A stretch of 14,148 nt of DNA, taken from assembly GCA_003242275.1 (NCBI GenBank), contig QGUX01000068.1, positions 1 through 14,148 on the forward strand, read 5' to 3'. The DNA comes from Pseudomonadota bacterium. GTDB lineage: Bacteria; Pseudomonadota; Gammaproteobacteria; Steroidobacterales; Steroidobacteraceae. A program made the position numbers and the translations under genes. Numbering within the stretch: position 1 is the stretch's first letter; each line of letters opens with the position of its first letter. Shown one piece after another: positions 1-7,949 of this stretch. The notes beneath the pieces were generated by a model. It was not told the DNA's origin, made no database searches, and saw only the letters and a list, made by a program, of their open reading frames with translations.

Positions 1-1
1 C

Positions 2-382
2 GGCAAGTCGCCGCAGCAGACCGGCTACTTCGTACGCACGCCCGAGATGCGGCAGGAGACCGCCGTGCTGGCCAGCGTGCTCTACCTGCTCGGCGTGGTG
101 CCGCTCTCGCACGTGGCCGACGCCACGCGACTGCTGCCCGGCATGCAGCGCGGCGAGGCGCTGTGCGCCGCCTTCGAGACCTACCGCCGCCTCGTGCCCG
201 ACTCGCGCATCAGCTTCGAGCACGCCGTGTTCCTGGTGCTGGCGCTGGCCCGCGGCGACGAGCTGCGCGCCACGCACTGCACCGACTGCACCGCGCTGAT
301 CGTCATCGACCGCTACGCGCCCACGGCCAGGCGCTGCCTGGCCTGCGAGCTGTCGGCCCAGGGGCGGCTGGCGTTCGACTGA
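2..382 (+). CDS. flhC: FlhC-like flagellar/global transcriptional activator (3' part, 5' end outside window)
   Basis: The frame is open from base 2 to the TGA at 380-382 (126 residues), so the gene begins upstream; the ATG at 47 is internal. FlhC partners FlhD in a heteromeric activator of class II flagellar promoters, and its C-terminal zinc site supports DNA binding. Seen here: an N-terminal G-K-S-P-Q-Q stretch resembling the R-G-S-P-P-P segment of enterobacterial FlhC, a helical middle part containing a F-E-T-Y-R-R-L motif (compare A-Y-R-L-Y), and two CxxC pairs (bases 278-346) separated by 15 residues, matching the C-x2-C-x16-C-x2-C spacing recalled for E. coli FlhC. The tail after the last Cys is short (11 residues) compared with E. 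coli. flhD would be expected upstream, outside the window; no flagellar gene follows. The family call rests on recalled alignment only; another zinc-ribbon regulator is the main alternative. Confidence 0.7.
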   Translation, partial: GKSPQQTGYFVRTPEMRQETAVLASVLYLLGVVPLSHVADATRLLPGMQRGEALCAAFETYRRLVPDSRISFEHAVFLVLALARGDELRATHCTDCTALIVIDRYAPTARRCLACELSAQGRLAFD

Positions 383-410
383 CCGGACGCACGCGATCCG
401 CGGCCGTTGC

Positions 411-418
411 GATAGGAT
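411..418 (+). promoter_or_regulatory. putative -10 region for the qorB-like gene
   Basis: TAGGAT at 413-418 matches the sigma-70 -10 consensus at 4 of 6 positions and lies in the 77-base gap after the flhC-like stop. A start near 425 would give a leader of about 35 bases. No convincing -35 box is visible, so this is weak. Confidence 0.3.
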
Positions 419-459
419 GCCCGCCATTCCAGTGACCGCAGGCATCGGGGGATGACGGC

Positions 460-1338
460 ATGATCTTCGTTTCAGGCGCGAACGGGCAGCTCGCCAGGGC
501 CGTCATCAACACCCTGCTCGAAGCCGGTCGCGGCAGTTCGCTCATCGTCGGCACCCGCAACGTGAATTCGGACTTCGCCCGTGGGCTGGCCGCGCGCGGC
601 GTGACGGTGCGCCACGCGGATTACCGCGACCCCGCACTGATGCGCCAGGCGCTCGAGGGCGTCGAGAAGGCCCTGCTCATTCCCACCTACGACACCAACG
701 ACGTCCGCCTGCAGCAGAACCTCAACGCGCTGGAGGCCGCCCGCGCCGCCGGCGTGCGCCACGTGGTCTATCCCAGCTTCCTCAATGCCGAATCGAAGCG
801 GGTGGAACACAGCCGGCTGGTGCACTACCCCACCGAGCAGGCCATCCGCGCCTCAGGCCTGGGCTTCACCATCCTGCGCCATGCGCTGTATGCCGACGTC
901 CTCATCGGCGACCTGCAGCAGACACTGGCCAGCGGCCTGTTCCAGCGCCCGGGTGGCAAGGCCCGCTGCGCCTATGCAGCGCGCGCGGACCTGGGCGTAT
1001 CGGCCGCGACCATCCTGATGCGCGAGGAGCCCAGCGGCCGCACGTATACGGAGACCATGGACCGCACCTACAACGGCGAGGAGATCGCGGCGCTGATGAG
1101 CGAGGTGTTCGGCCGCCCGGTGCGCTACGAGTCCATCCCCACGGCCGACTGGCCGCGTTTCATGCACGAGCGCTGGGGCCTGCCGATGGAACTGGCCAAC
1201 AGCGTCATCGGCACCACCCAGGCCATCGAGGCCGGCGAATTCGACCTGGTCACCTCGGACTACCGCGCGATCACCGGCCGTCCGGCGCGCGACATGCGGC
1301 AGTTCCTCGAATCGGTGCGCGACGCCCTGCCGGCCTGA
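460..1338 (+). CDS. NAD(P)-binding oxidoreductase, QorB/YtfG-like (NmrA family)
   Basis: The 292-residue product resembles E. coli QorB (YtfG, 286 residues), an NADPH:quinone oxidoreductase 2 of the atypical short-chain dehydrogenase/NmrA group; a cytosolic role in quinone or electrophile reduction is inferred from the family. The Rossmann nucleotide loop is at residues 6-12 (G-A-N-G-Q-L-A); the third glycine of the usual GxxGxxG is Ala. Other shared blocks are V-R-H-A-D-Y near 50-55, E-K-A-L-L-I near 69-74, A-R-A-A-G-V-R-H-V-V-Y near 91-101, and an R-A-D-L segment near 173 that corresponds to T-R-A-D-Y in QorB. A GGGGG at 447-451, eight bases before the ATG, fits as ribosome binding site; the ATG at 452 reads into a stop after three codons. 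It stands alone, with no functional link to its neighbours. NmrA-type redox sensor proteins without catalysis cannot be excluded. Confidence 0.8.
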   Translation: MIFVSGANGQLARAVINTLLEAGRGSSLIVGTRNVNSDFARGLAARGVTVRHADYRDPALMRQALEGVEKALLIPTYDTNDVRLQQNLNALEAARAAGVRHVVYPSFLNAESKRVEHSRLVHYPTEQAIRASGLGFTILRHALYADVLIGDLQQTLASGLFQRPGGKARCAYAARADLGVSAATILMREEPSGRTYTETMDRTYNGEEIAALMSEVFGRPVRYESIPTADWPRFMHERWGLPMELANSVIGTTQAIEAGEFDLVTSDYRAITGRPARDMRQFLESVRDALPA

Positions 1339-1389
1339 ACGGCCACCGGGCAACGAAACCTGCCAGGGGCGCTGCGCCTTCGACCGGTC

Positions 1390-1406
1390 CCGGCGAAACC
1401 CGCCGG
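1390..1406. repeat. short inverted repeat between qorB-like gene and tamA
   Basis: CCGGCG (1390-1395) and CGCCGG (1401-1406) form a perfect 6-bp stem with loop AAACC. It could slow or end transcription from the upstream gene, but no T-run follows, so a terminator call is not justified. The rest of the 121-base gap holds only the putative tamA promoter. Confidence 0.3.
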
Positions 1407-1439
1407 CACGGAACGTTCAGCCGCCATTCGGGCCGGCGT

Positions 1440-1448
1440 TGCTATGAT
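1440..1448 (+). promoter_or_regulatory. putative extended -10 promoter of tamA
   Basis: TGC followed by TATGAT (1443-1448) is a good extended -10 element (5 of 6 to TATAAT plus the TG at 1440-1441). No clear -35 is present at the right spacing. Transcription would begin near 1455, only about five bases before the tamA ATG, leaving no room for a Shine-Dalgarno sequence. Confidence 0.4.
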
Positions 1449-1459
1449 CGTCGGCGACA

Positions 1460-3232
1460 ATGCCCCTCTCCTTTTTCAATGTCCGCCACCGCGCGGTCCG
1501 CTGGGTGCTGGCCGCACTGTTCGCGGTGGCGGCGTCGCCGGTCCGCGCCGGCATCGACGTGCAGATCGAGGGCATCGAGGGCGAGCTGCGCAACAACGTG
1601 CAGATCTTCCTCAGCGTCGAGCGCTACCGCGGCCGCGACGACGTCGACGAGGACACCATGCAGCGCCTGTTCGACCGCATCGACAACGAGGTGCGGCGGG
1701 CGCTTCGCCCCCTGGGCTACTACGACCCCGAGGTCGATGCCAGTTTCGCAAGGCGCAACAATGACTGGCTGGTGCGCATCCGGGTGATCCCCGGCGAGCC
1801 GGTGCGCCTGCGCGAGCTGTCGATCAACATCGAGGGACCCGGGGCTGACGACCCGGTGTTCAACGGCATCCGCACCCAGACCGCATTGCGCGAGGGCATG
1901 CGCCTGCACCACGGCGCCTACGAGGAGGTCAAGGGCGCGATGGTGCGCGTGGCGGCGGCCAACGGCTACCTCGCGGCCCGCCTCGTGCACAGCGAGATGC
2001 TGGTGGACCCGGTGGCGCACGTGGCCGGCATCAAGCTCACGCTGGACACCGGCCCGCGCTACCGCTTCGGCGAGGTCCACATCGACCAGAACGTGATCCG
2101 CCCGTCGCTGATGCAGCGCTTCGTGCGCTTCCGCGAGGGCGATCCCTACAGCGTCAACGAGCTGCTGCGCACGCAGTTCGCGCTGGACGACAGCCTGTAC
2201 TTCTCGCGCGTGGACGTGACCGCCGGCGACCCGGACCCGGAGACGCTGACGGTGCCGGTCTCCATCTCGGTGGCCAAGAGCCGCCCCACATTGACGCTGG
2301 GCGGCGGCTACGGCACCGACACCAAGGTGCGCGGCACGCTGGGCTGGACCGACTCGCGCGTCAACGACAAGGGCCACCGCCTGCGCTTCGAGCTAGAAGC
2401 CTCGGAGAACCGGCGCACCATCGACTCGCGCTACGACATTCCCATCGGCGACCCGGCACTGGAGAAGTTCTCGGTGGAGCTGTTCAACAAGCTCACCGAG
2501 CAGCCGGACAACGACACCAACGAGACCACGCTCCGGCCCTCGGTCACGCGCGTGCACAACCGCTGGCAGACGGTGACCTCGCTGTCGGCCACGCGCACCA
2601 CCAACCGCGGCGCGGGCGGCAACTTCGCCACCAACCTGTTCGTGCCCGGCTTCGTGCTCGCCTCGGTGCCCGAGGGCTTCCTCGGCGAGGCGCTGTTCTC
2701 GCGCGGCTTCTACGGCGAGCTGCTCGGCTCGCACGAGTCGCTGGGTTCGCGCACCGACTTCCTGCGCCTGGAGGTGCAGCTCGAGCGTTTCATCGACCTC
2801 AACTACTTCTGGCACCTGTACCTGCGCAGCCAGATCGGCACCCTGTGGGTCGAGGACTTCGAGGAGCTGGCGTTCATCTACCGCTTCCTCGCCGGCGGCG
2901 ACCGCAGCGTGCGCGGCTTCGGCCACCAGACCCTCTCTCCCACGCGCACCACCGTCGACGAGGAGGGCAACACCAGCGTCGACGTGGTGGGCGGCAAGCA
3001 CCTGTTCACCGGCACGGTGGAACTGATCCGCGACCTGCCGCGCAACCTCGCCATCGCGGCGTTCATCGACGCCGGCAACGCCTTCAACCACTGGGGCGAC
3101 GCGCTGGAGTATTCGGCCGGGCTCGGCTTCCGCTACCGCCTGCCGGTGCTGTCCATCGGCATCGACGTGGCCAAGCCGCTGTCCACCGACGGCAAGTACC
3201 GCCTGCACCTGAACATCACGCCCAAGCTATGA
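1460..3232 (+). CDS. tamA: TamA, outer-membrane Omp85-family translocation/assembly protein
   Basis: The 590-residue protein has a signal peptide (basic start, hydrophobic stretch about 14-25, probable cut after V-R-A near residue 30), three POTRA-like repeats in roughly residues 32-265, and a C-terminal 16-strand beta-barrel (about 270-590). The Omp85 loop-6 signature is intact: F-L-A-G-G-D-R-S-V-R-G-F at 476-487, with the invariant R-G-F. The end, I-T-P-K-L, resembles the L-G-P-E-L end of E. coli TamA (577 residues) rather than the terminal Phe of typical porins. TamA works with TamB in the envelope for autotransporter assembly and, from more recent family work, phospholipid traffic to the outer membrane. 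The tamB start overlaps the stop by four bases. The ATG at 1460 is preferred because the signal peptide starts directly after it; it has no clear ribosome binding site. Confidence 0.93.
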   Translation: MPLSFFNVRHRAVRWVLAALFAVAASPVRAGIDVQIEGIEGELRNNVQIFLSVERYRGRDDVDEDTMQRLFDRIDNEVRRALRPLGYYDPEVDASFARRNNDWLVRIRVIPGEPVRLRELSINIEGPGADDPVFNGIRTQTALREGMRLHHGAYEEVKGAMVRVAAANGYLAARLVHSEMLVDPVAHVAGIKLTLDTGPRYRFGEVHIDQNVIRPSLMQRFVRFREGDPYSVNELLRTQFALDDSLYFSRVDVTAGDPDPETLTVPVSISVAKSRPTLTLGGGYGTDTKVRGTLGWTDSRVNDKGHRLRFELEASENRRTIDSRYDIPIGDPALEKFSVELFNKLTEQPDNDTNETTLRPSVTRVHNRWQTVTSLSATRTTNRGAGGNFATNLFVPGFVLASVPEGFLGEALFSRGFYGELLGSHESLGSRTDFLRLEVQLERFIDLNYFWHLYLRSQIGTLWVEDFEELAFIYRFLAGGDRSVRGFGHQTLSPTRTTVDEEGNTSVDVVGGKHLFTGTVELIRDLPRNLAIAAFIDAGNAFNHWGDALEYSAGLGFRYRLPVLSIGIDVAKPLSTDGKYRLHLNITPKL

Positions 3233-6200
3233 CCCGGCGCCGCAAGATCCTGCTCGCACTGCTGGCGCCACTGCTGCTGGTGCCCACCGGCGTGCTGTAC
3301 TGGGTGGCCACCACCGAGGCCGGCCTGCGCTTCGCGCTCGATCGCGTGCGCAAGGTCGGCCCCGTCGTGATCACCACCAGGGACGTGCGCGGCACGCTGG
3401 TGGACGGCATCGAGGTGGGCTTCCTGCGCGTGCAGCACCGGCTGTCCGACACGCGCGTCGAGGGCGCCAGCGGCCGCATCAGCCTCTGGCCGCTGCTGAT
3501 CTCGCGGCAGATCGACGTGCCGCGCCTCACCGCGCGCCGCGTCGAGGTGATCCTGCTCGAGGATGACTCGCCGCCGCGCCAGGGCGAACCGCGCTTCCTG
3601 CCGCCGATGCTGCGCATCGATGCCGACGCGGTGCGGGTGGAGGAGGTGGCGCTGACGCTGCGCAACGGCCGCGAGCTGCTGTTCCGCAACGTCAGCGGCG
3701 GCGTGACGCTGGTGCACAAGCGGCTCGGCGTTCGCGAGGCCAGCGTGGACTGGGAGGACTGGCATCTCGCCGGCGCGATGCGCCTTGCGGCCGCCCGTCC
3801 CTACGGGCTCGACGGCCAGCTCGAGGCCACCTGGCGCCCGGACAACCAGCCGGAATGGCGCATGAGCGCCAGCTTCGACGGCGACCTCGACGAACTGCCC
3901 TTCCGCCTCGACGTGTCCGAACCCTTCAACGCCGACGTCAGGGGCAGCGCGGTGCTGCGCGGCGACTGGCGCTTCACCGGCCATGCGCTGGCGCGCGACT
4001 TCGACCTCACCGAGTTCGGCGGCAGCGGCGCGCTGGGCATCCTGTCGGGCGAACTCGACGTCACCTACGATGCCGAAGGCATCCGCGCCAGCGGCCAGGT
4101 CACGCCGCCGGGACTGGAGGCCGGCGCCTTCGACGTGGACTTCGACGGCGAGTACCGCGACCGGCGGCTCACCATCCGCGACGCCGACATCCTGCATCGT
4201 CCGTCCGGTTCGCGCGCGCTGGTGCGTGGCACGGTGCAGCTCGAGCCCGGCGTGCAGCGTCTCGCGCTGAGCGGCCACTGGAGCACGCTGCGCTGGCCGC
4301 TGGCCGCCGCCGAACCCGCCTTCACCAGCCCGCGCGGCACCTTCACGCTCGAGGGCACCAGGCCCTGGCGAGTGGATGCCGAGGGCGAGGTCCTCACCGC
4401 GGACCTGCCGCCCATCCCCGCGCGCGCGCGCGGCCGGCTCGACGGCGATTCCTTCCAGATCGACGAGGGCGAGCTCGAACTCTTCGGCGGCCGCGCCCGC
4501 CTCACCGGCGAGGCACGCTGGAATCCGCAGCAGAGCTGGCGGGTGCGCGGCCACATGGACGGCATGCAGACCGCGCCGCTGCGCGAGGACCTGCCCGGCC
4601 GGCTCGACTTCGACTTCACCGCGCGCGGCGCGCCCTTCGGCGCCGAGGGCGACCTGGAGCTGGCGCTGGCGGAGGTCACCGGCGAGCTGCGCGCCCAGCC
4701 GGCGCGTGGCAGCGGCCTCATCTCGCGCGCCGGCAACAGCACCGACTGGCGTTTCCAGGACGTCTACCTTGCCGTGGGCCGCACCCGGATCGAACTGGAC
4801 GGCCGCCTCGGCGAGACCAGCCGCGACCTCGCCTTCCGCATCGCCGCCGAGGACCTCAGCCTCATCGACCCGGAAGCGCGCGGCCGGCTGCGCGCCAGCG
4901 GCCGCTTCGCCGGCAGCGACGCGCGCCCGGTGCTGCGCGTGGTGGCCGAGGGCGGCGACTTCGAATGGCGCGACGCCTCGCTGGCCGCGCTGGAGGCCGA
5001 CGTCGAGCTCGACCTCGGCACCGAGCCCGGCCGTGCCGCCGGCAGCGTCTCCCTGCAGCGGTTCACGCTCGGCGCCCGCACCATCGACAGCGCCAACCTC
5101 GCGCTCACCGGCTCCGGCTCGAACCAGCGCCTGACCGTCGCCGTGGACGCCGCGCCGCTGCGCACCCGCATGCAGGCACAGGGCGGCCTGCGCGGCACAC
5201 TGTGGCAGGGCGAGATCACCCAGCTCACCATCGAGCAGGCCGAGCGTTCCCTGCTGCGCAACGAGACCACTGCGCCGCTGACGCTGGGCCTCAGGGAGTT
5301 CGCCATCGGCCAGCTCTGCCTGATGGGCGAGACCGAGCGGCTGTGCGGCAGCAGCAGCCGCGACCCCGACGGCGCCTGGGACGCCAATGTGTCGGCCGAC
5401 ATGCTGCCGCTGTCCACGCTCACCGCGGGCCTGAGCCAGGACTACACCTACGAGGGCACCATCGACGTGCGCGGCGAGCTCACCGGCCGTCCCGGCGCGC
5501 TGCCCACCGGGCTCATCTCCGGGCACCTCGTCGACGCGCGCCTGCGCCACCGCATCGGCAGCAACCGCGAGCAGGTGATGTCGCTGGGCACGGGCACCAT
5601 CGACGCCAACGCCTCCACCGAGACCTTCTCGCTGCGCGTGGGCCTCGATGCCGGCGAGGCCGGCAGCATCCAGGGCCGCCTCGACGGCGAGCGGCTCGGC
5701 GCCACCTGGCGCGAGCATCCCATCCGCGGCTCGCTCGACGCGCGCACCGACAGCCTGTCGCTGGTCGACATCTACGTGGTGGAGATCGACCGCGCCACCG
5801 GCAAGCTGGCCACGCGCGTGGACATCGGCGGCACGCTGGGCCAGCCCATCATCAACGGCACGCTCGAGATCCGCGACGCCGCGCTCGACCTCTACCAGAT
5901 CAACCTCGCGCTGCGCGAGCTGGCGCTGGATGCACACTTCGACAACGACGCGCTGCGGCTCGACGGCAGCTCGCGCGTCGGCGACGGGCGCGCACAGTTC
6001 ACCGGCCGCCTGAGCTGGCGCGGCGGCGAACCCTACGGCGAGCTGCGCATGCAGGGCGATCGCCTGCTGCTGGTCAACGTGCCCGAGGCTCGGATCCTCG
6101 CCTCGCCGGACCTGGACTTCAGCATCGCTGGCCGGCGCATCGACGTGAAGGGCGAGGTGGTGCTGCCCTACGCGCGCATCGAGCCCGCCGACCTCACCAG

Positions 6201-6969
6201 CGCCGTGCTGTCCTCCAGCGACGAGATACTGGTGGGCGATGAGCCGCCCGATCCCTCGCAACGCTGGAACGTGCACAGCAACATCCGCCTGTCGCTGGGC
6301 AATGACGTGCGGCTGGAATCCCTCGGACTGTCCGCCCGCCTGGGCGGCGCGCTCGAAGTGCGCAGCGAGGGAGAGCAGGCCAGCCGCGGCATCGGCGAGC
6401 TGGTGGTCACCGAGGGCCGCTACCAGGCGCTGGGCCGCATGCTGGACATCGAGCGCGGGCGGCTGATCTACAACAACGTGCCGCTGAACGATCCCGGCAT
6501 CGAACTGCGCGCGCAGAAGGTGTTCCCCGAGGCTACCGCCGGCGTCAACGTGCGCGGCAGCCTGCGCGAGCCGCGGCTCACGTTCTATTCCGAGCCGTCG
6601 ATGCCGCAGTCGCAGATCGCCTCGCTGATCCTGGCCGGCGGCTCGATCCAGTCGCTGTCGGACAACCAGGCCCCCGGCGCCGCGCGCAACGACCTGCTGG
6701 CACAGGGCGGCGCCATCCTCGCGCAGCGCGTGGGCGCGCAGGTGGGCGTGGACGACGTGGGCATCGAGTCCGACCCGCAGAACGAGAACCAGGCCAGCCT
6801 GGTGCTGGGCAAGTACCTGTCGGACCGCCTGTACGTCTCCTACGGCATCTCGCTGGCCGAGGCCATCAACACGCTCAAGCTCCGCTGGACCATCAACCAG
6901 CGCTGGACGGTGAAGACCGAGGCGGGGCAGGAGCGCAGCGCGGACATCGTCTACACGCTGAAGAAGTAG
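3229..6969 (+). CDS. tamB: TamB, inner-membrane-anchored translocation/assembly protein (DUF490/AsmA-like)
   Basis: The frame is open far upstream inside tamA, but the ATG at 3229 overlapping the tamA TGA (ATGA) gives a 1246-residue protein, close to E. coli TamB (1259). It starts with M-T-R-R-R-K and one membrane anchor (about residues 7-28); the rest is a long periplasmic array of repeated beta-strand segments, as expected for the hydrophobic-groove fold of AsmA-like bridge proteins. The last 350 or so residues are the TamB/DUF490 domain, with typical blocks G-E-L-V-V-T-E-G-R-Y, I-E-R-G-R-L-I-Y, Q-I-A-S-L-I-L-A-G-G and a C-terminal L-Y-V-S-Y-G-I-S-L. The protein spans the periplasm and contacts TamA POTRA domains with its C-terminus. 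There is no strong ribosome binding site, so translation is probably coupled to tamA. Only two cysteines occur, at residues 697 and 706. Confidence 0.94.
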   Translation: MTRRRKILLALLAPLLLVPTGVLYWVATTEAGLRFALDRVRKVGPVVITTRDVRGTLVDGIEVGFLRVQHRLSDTRVEGASGRISLWPLLISRQIDVPRLTARRVEVILLEDDSPPRQGEPRFLPPMLRIDADAVRVEEVALTLRNGRELLFRNVSGGVTLVHKRLGVREASVDWEDWHLAGAMRLAAARPYGLDGQLEATWRPDNQPEWRMSASFDGDLDELPFRLDVSEPFNADVRGSAVLRGDWRFTGHALARDFDLTEFGGSGALGILSGELDVTYDAEGIRASGQVTPPGLEAGAFDVDFDGEYRDRRLTIRDADILHRPSGSRALVRGTVQLEPGVQRLALSGHWSTLRWPLAAAEPAFTSPRGTFTLEGTRPWRVDAEGEVLTADLPPIPARARGRLDGDSFQIDEGELELFGGRARLTGEARWNPQQSWRVRGHMDGMQTAPLREDLPGRLDFDFTARGAPFGAEGDLELALAEVTGELRAQPARGSGLISRAGNSTDWRFQDVYLAVGRTRIELDGRLGETSRDLAFRIAAEDLSLIDPEARGRLRASGRFAGSDARPVLRVVAEGGDFEWRDASLAALEADVELDLGTEPGRAAGSVSLQRFTLGARTIDSANLALTGSGSNQRLTVAVDAAPLRTRMQAQGGLRGTLWQGEITQLTIEQAERSLLRNETTAPLTLGLREFAIGQLCLMGETERLCGSSSRDPDGAWDANVSADMLPLSTLTAGLSQDYTYEGTIDVRGELTGRPGALPTGLISGHLVDARLRHRIGSNREQVMSLGTGTIDANASTETFSLRVGLDAGEAGSIQGRLDGERLGATWREHPIRGSLDARTDSLSLVDIYVVEIDRATGKLATRVDIGGTLGQPIINGTLEIRDAALDLYQINLALRELALDAHFDNDALRLDGSSRVGDGRAQFTGRLSWRGGEPYGELRMQGDRLLLVNVPEARILASPDLDFSIAGRRIDVKGEVVLPYARIEPADLTSAVLSSSDEILVGDEPPDPSQRWNVHSNIRLSLGNDVRLESLGLSARLGGALEVRSEGEQASRGIGELVVTEGRYQALGRMLDIERGRLIYNNVPLNDPGIELRAQKVFPEATAGVNVRGSLREPRLTFYSEPSMPQSQIASLILAGGSIQSLSDNQAPGAARNDLLAQGGAILAQRVGAQVGVDDVGIESDPQNENQASLVLGKYLSDRLYVSYGISLAEAINTLKLRWTINQRWTVKTEAGQERSADIVYTLKK

Positions 6970-6972
6970 CCC

Positions 6973-7875
6973 TCAGCGCGCGTCCGCGTTCGCGTCGATC
7001 CACTCGTTGATCAGCCGCCGCGAGATCGCATGCGGCGGCGGCAGGCGCACCTCGCCTGACAGCAGTTCCTCGCGCGTGAACCAGCGCGCATCCTCCAGCT
7101 CGCCGTCGTTCAGTACCGGCGTCGCATGCTCCACGCGCGCGATGAATCCCAGCATCAGCGACGACGGAAACGGCCAGGGCTGCGAGGAGTGGTAGGCAAT
7201 GTGCAGCACGCCGACGCCAACTTCCTCGCGCAGCTCGCGGCGCACCGCATCCTCCAGCGACTCGCCCGGCTCGACGAATCCGGCGATGGTGGAGTAGCGC
7301 CCCGGCGGCCAGCTCGCCTGCCGCCCGAGCAGGGCGCGTTCGCCGTCATGCGCCAGCACGATCACCGCCGGATCGATGCGCGGGAAGCCTACCTGCCCGC
7401 ACGCGGCGCACCGCCGCGCATGGCCCGCCCGCTCGGGCGCGGTCGGCGCGCCGCAGCGCCCGCAGAAGCGGTGGTTCCCATGCCACAGGTGCAGCGCCCG
7501 CGCATACGCCGCCAGCCCCGCCTCGCCGGGCGGCAGCTCCGCCGCCAGCGGCCGCAGCTCGGCGAAGGCCTCGCCCTCCACCGTGCGCGCCGCCTCCTCC
7601 GGCAGGTCCACCAGCAGCACGCGCCGCTCCTCGTACCAGCCCAGCAGCACCGCCCGCTCCGGCGCCAGCGCCGCGGCGATGCGCGGATCATCCGCGCCCA
7701 ACAGCGCCAGCCGCGGGCCCTCCTCCGGCGCGTTGCGCACCAGCGCCGCGCCCTCCCGCATGGCCAGGAACAGCGCCGCCGGATCGTGCCGCGCCTGCTC
7801 GAACCAGTCCGCCGCCAGCCGCTCCTCGGCGCGGCGATCCAGGTAGGGCCCGGCGAAGTGGTTGTCCCCGCTCAT
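6973..7875 (-). CDS. nudC: NudC, NADH pyrophosphatase / NAD-cap hydrolase (Nudix)
   Basis: From the ATG at 7875 the protein has 300 residues. NudC splits NAD(H) to NMN(H) and AMP and removes NAD caps from RNA in the cytosol. Visible are a zinc ribbon with Cys138, Cys141, Cys156 and Cys159; the full Nudix box G-x5-E-x7-R-E-U-x-E-E-x-G-U at 199-221; and the NudC signature S-Q-P-W-P-F-P-S-S at 231-239, which distinguishes it from other Nudix enzymes. It is longer than E. coli NudC (257) because of a larger N-terminal domain. Start choice: ATGs occur at 7884 and 7875 and a TTG at 7926. The TTG lies beyond the putative promoter; 7875 is preferred because a -10-like element ends at 7883, but 7884 remains possible. 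The gene faces tamB tail to tail with three bases between and diverges from the GntR operon. Confidence 0.93.
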   Translation of the reverse strand: MSGDNHFAGPYLDRRAEERLAADWFEQARHDPAALFLAMREGAALVRNAPEEGPRLALLGADDPRIAAALAPERAVLLGWYEERRVLLVDLPEEAARTVEGEAFAELRPLAAELPPGEAGLAAYARALHLWHGNHRFCGRCGAPTAPERAGHARRCAACGQVGFPRIDPAVIVLAHDGERALLGRQASWPPGRYSTIAGFVEPGESLEDAVRRELREEVGVGVLHIAYHSSQPWPFPSSLMLGFIARVEHATPVLNDGELEDARWFTREELLSGEVRLPPPHAISRRLINEWIDANADAR

Positions 7876-7882
7876 GCGCCCC

Positions 7883-7892
7883 ATGCTAGCAA
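7883..7892 (-). promoter_or_regulatory. putative extended -10 promoter of nudC
   Basis: Read on the minus strand, TG at 7891-7890, one base, then TAGCAT (7888-7883) forms an extended -10 element (4 of 6 to TATAAT). Transcription would start near 7876, directly at the ATG at 7875, implying a leaderless message. No good -35 is visible. Confidence 0.33.
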
Positions 7893-7909
7893 TGTGAAGT
7901 GACCGGCAG

Positions 7910-7938
7910 TGGACACCCCCGCGCAAGTGTACTATTGT
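7910..7938 (+). promoter_or_regulatory. putative sigma-70 promoter of the GntR-ABC operon
   Basis: TGGACA at 7910-7915 (5 of 6 to TTGACA), a 17-base spacer, and TATTGT at 7933-7938 (4 of 6 to TATAAT). The start would be near 7945, giving a leader of about 19 bases before the GntR ATG. The -10 lies between the arms of the inverted repeat at 7926-7949. Confidence 0.5.
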
Positions 7939-7949
7939 ACGCGTACACT
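7926..7949. promoter_or_regulatory. probable operator for the YtrA-type GntR regulator
   Basis: AGTGTAC (7926-7932) and GTACACT (7943-7949) are a perfect 7-bp inverted repeat with a 10-base spacer that contains another GTAC. GntR-family regulators bind palindromes with a GT...AC core, and YtrA-type operators are recalled as containing GTACTA-like halves; GTACTA is present at 7929-7934. The repeat covers the -10 region and predicted start, the expected place for autorepression. It is also a local AT-rich island in GC-rich sequence. It may affect nudC too, whose start lies about 50 bases away. Confidence 0.6.

Noticed and set aside
4419..4432. (CG)7 dinucleotide run inside tamB, possible phase-variation tract or Z-DNA
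   Set aside because: Short for slippage-based switching and expected occasionally at this GC content; it encodes an ordinary Ala-Arg stretch.
3855..6242. Long plus-strand frame inside tamB in another phase
   Set aside because: Arg/Ala/Pro/His-rich composition typical of frame-shifted GC-rich coding sequence.
3133..6276. Open frame of 1047 codons on the minus strand across tamB
   Set aside because: Antisense frame of a certain gene in GC-rich DNA, low-complexity Ala/Gly/Arg/His/Gln-rich translation, no recognisable domain; a codon-bias shadow.
7876..7926. TTG start for nudC at 7926
   Set aside because: It would add 17 residues unlike the rest of the family, has no ribosome binding site and would lie inside the operon promoter; the ATG starts at 7875 or 7884 fit better.
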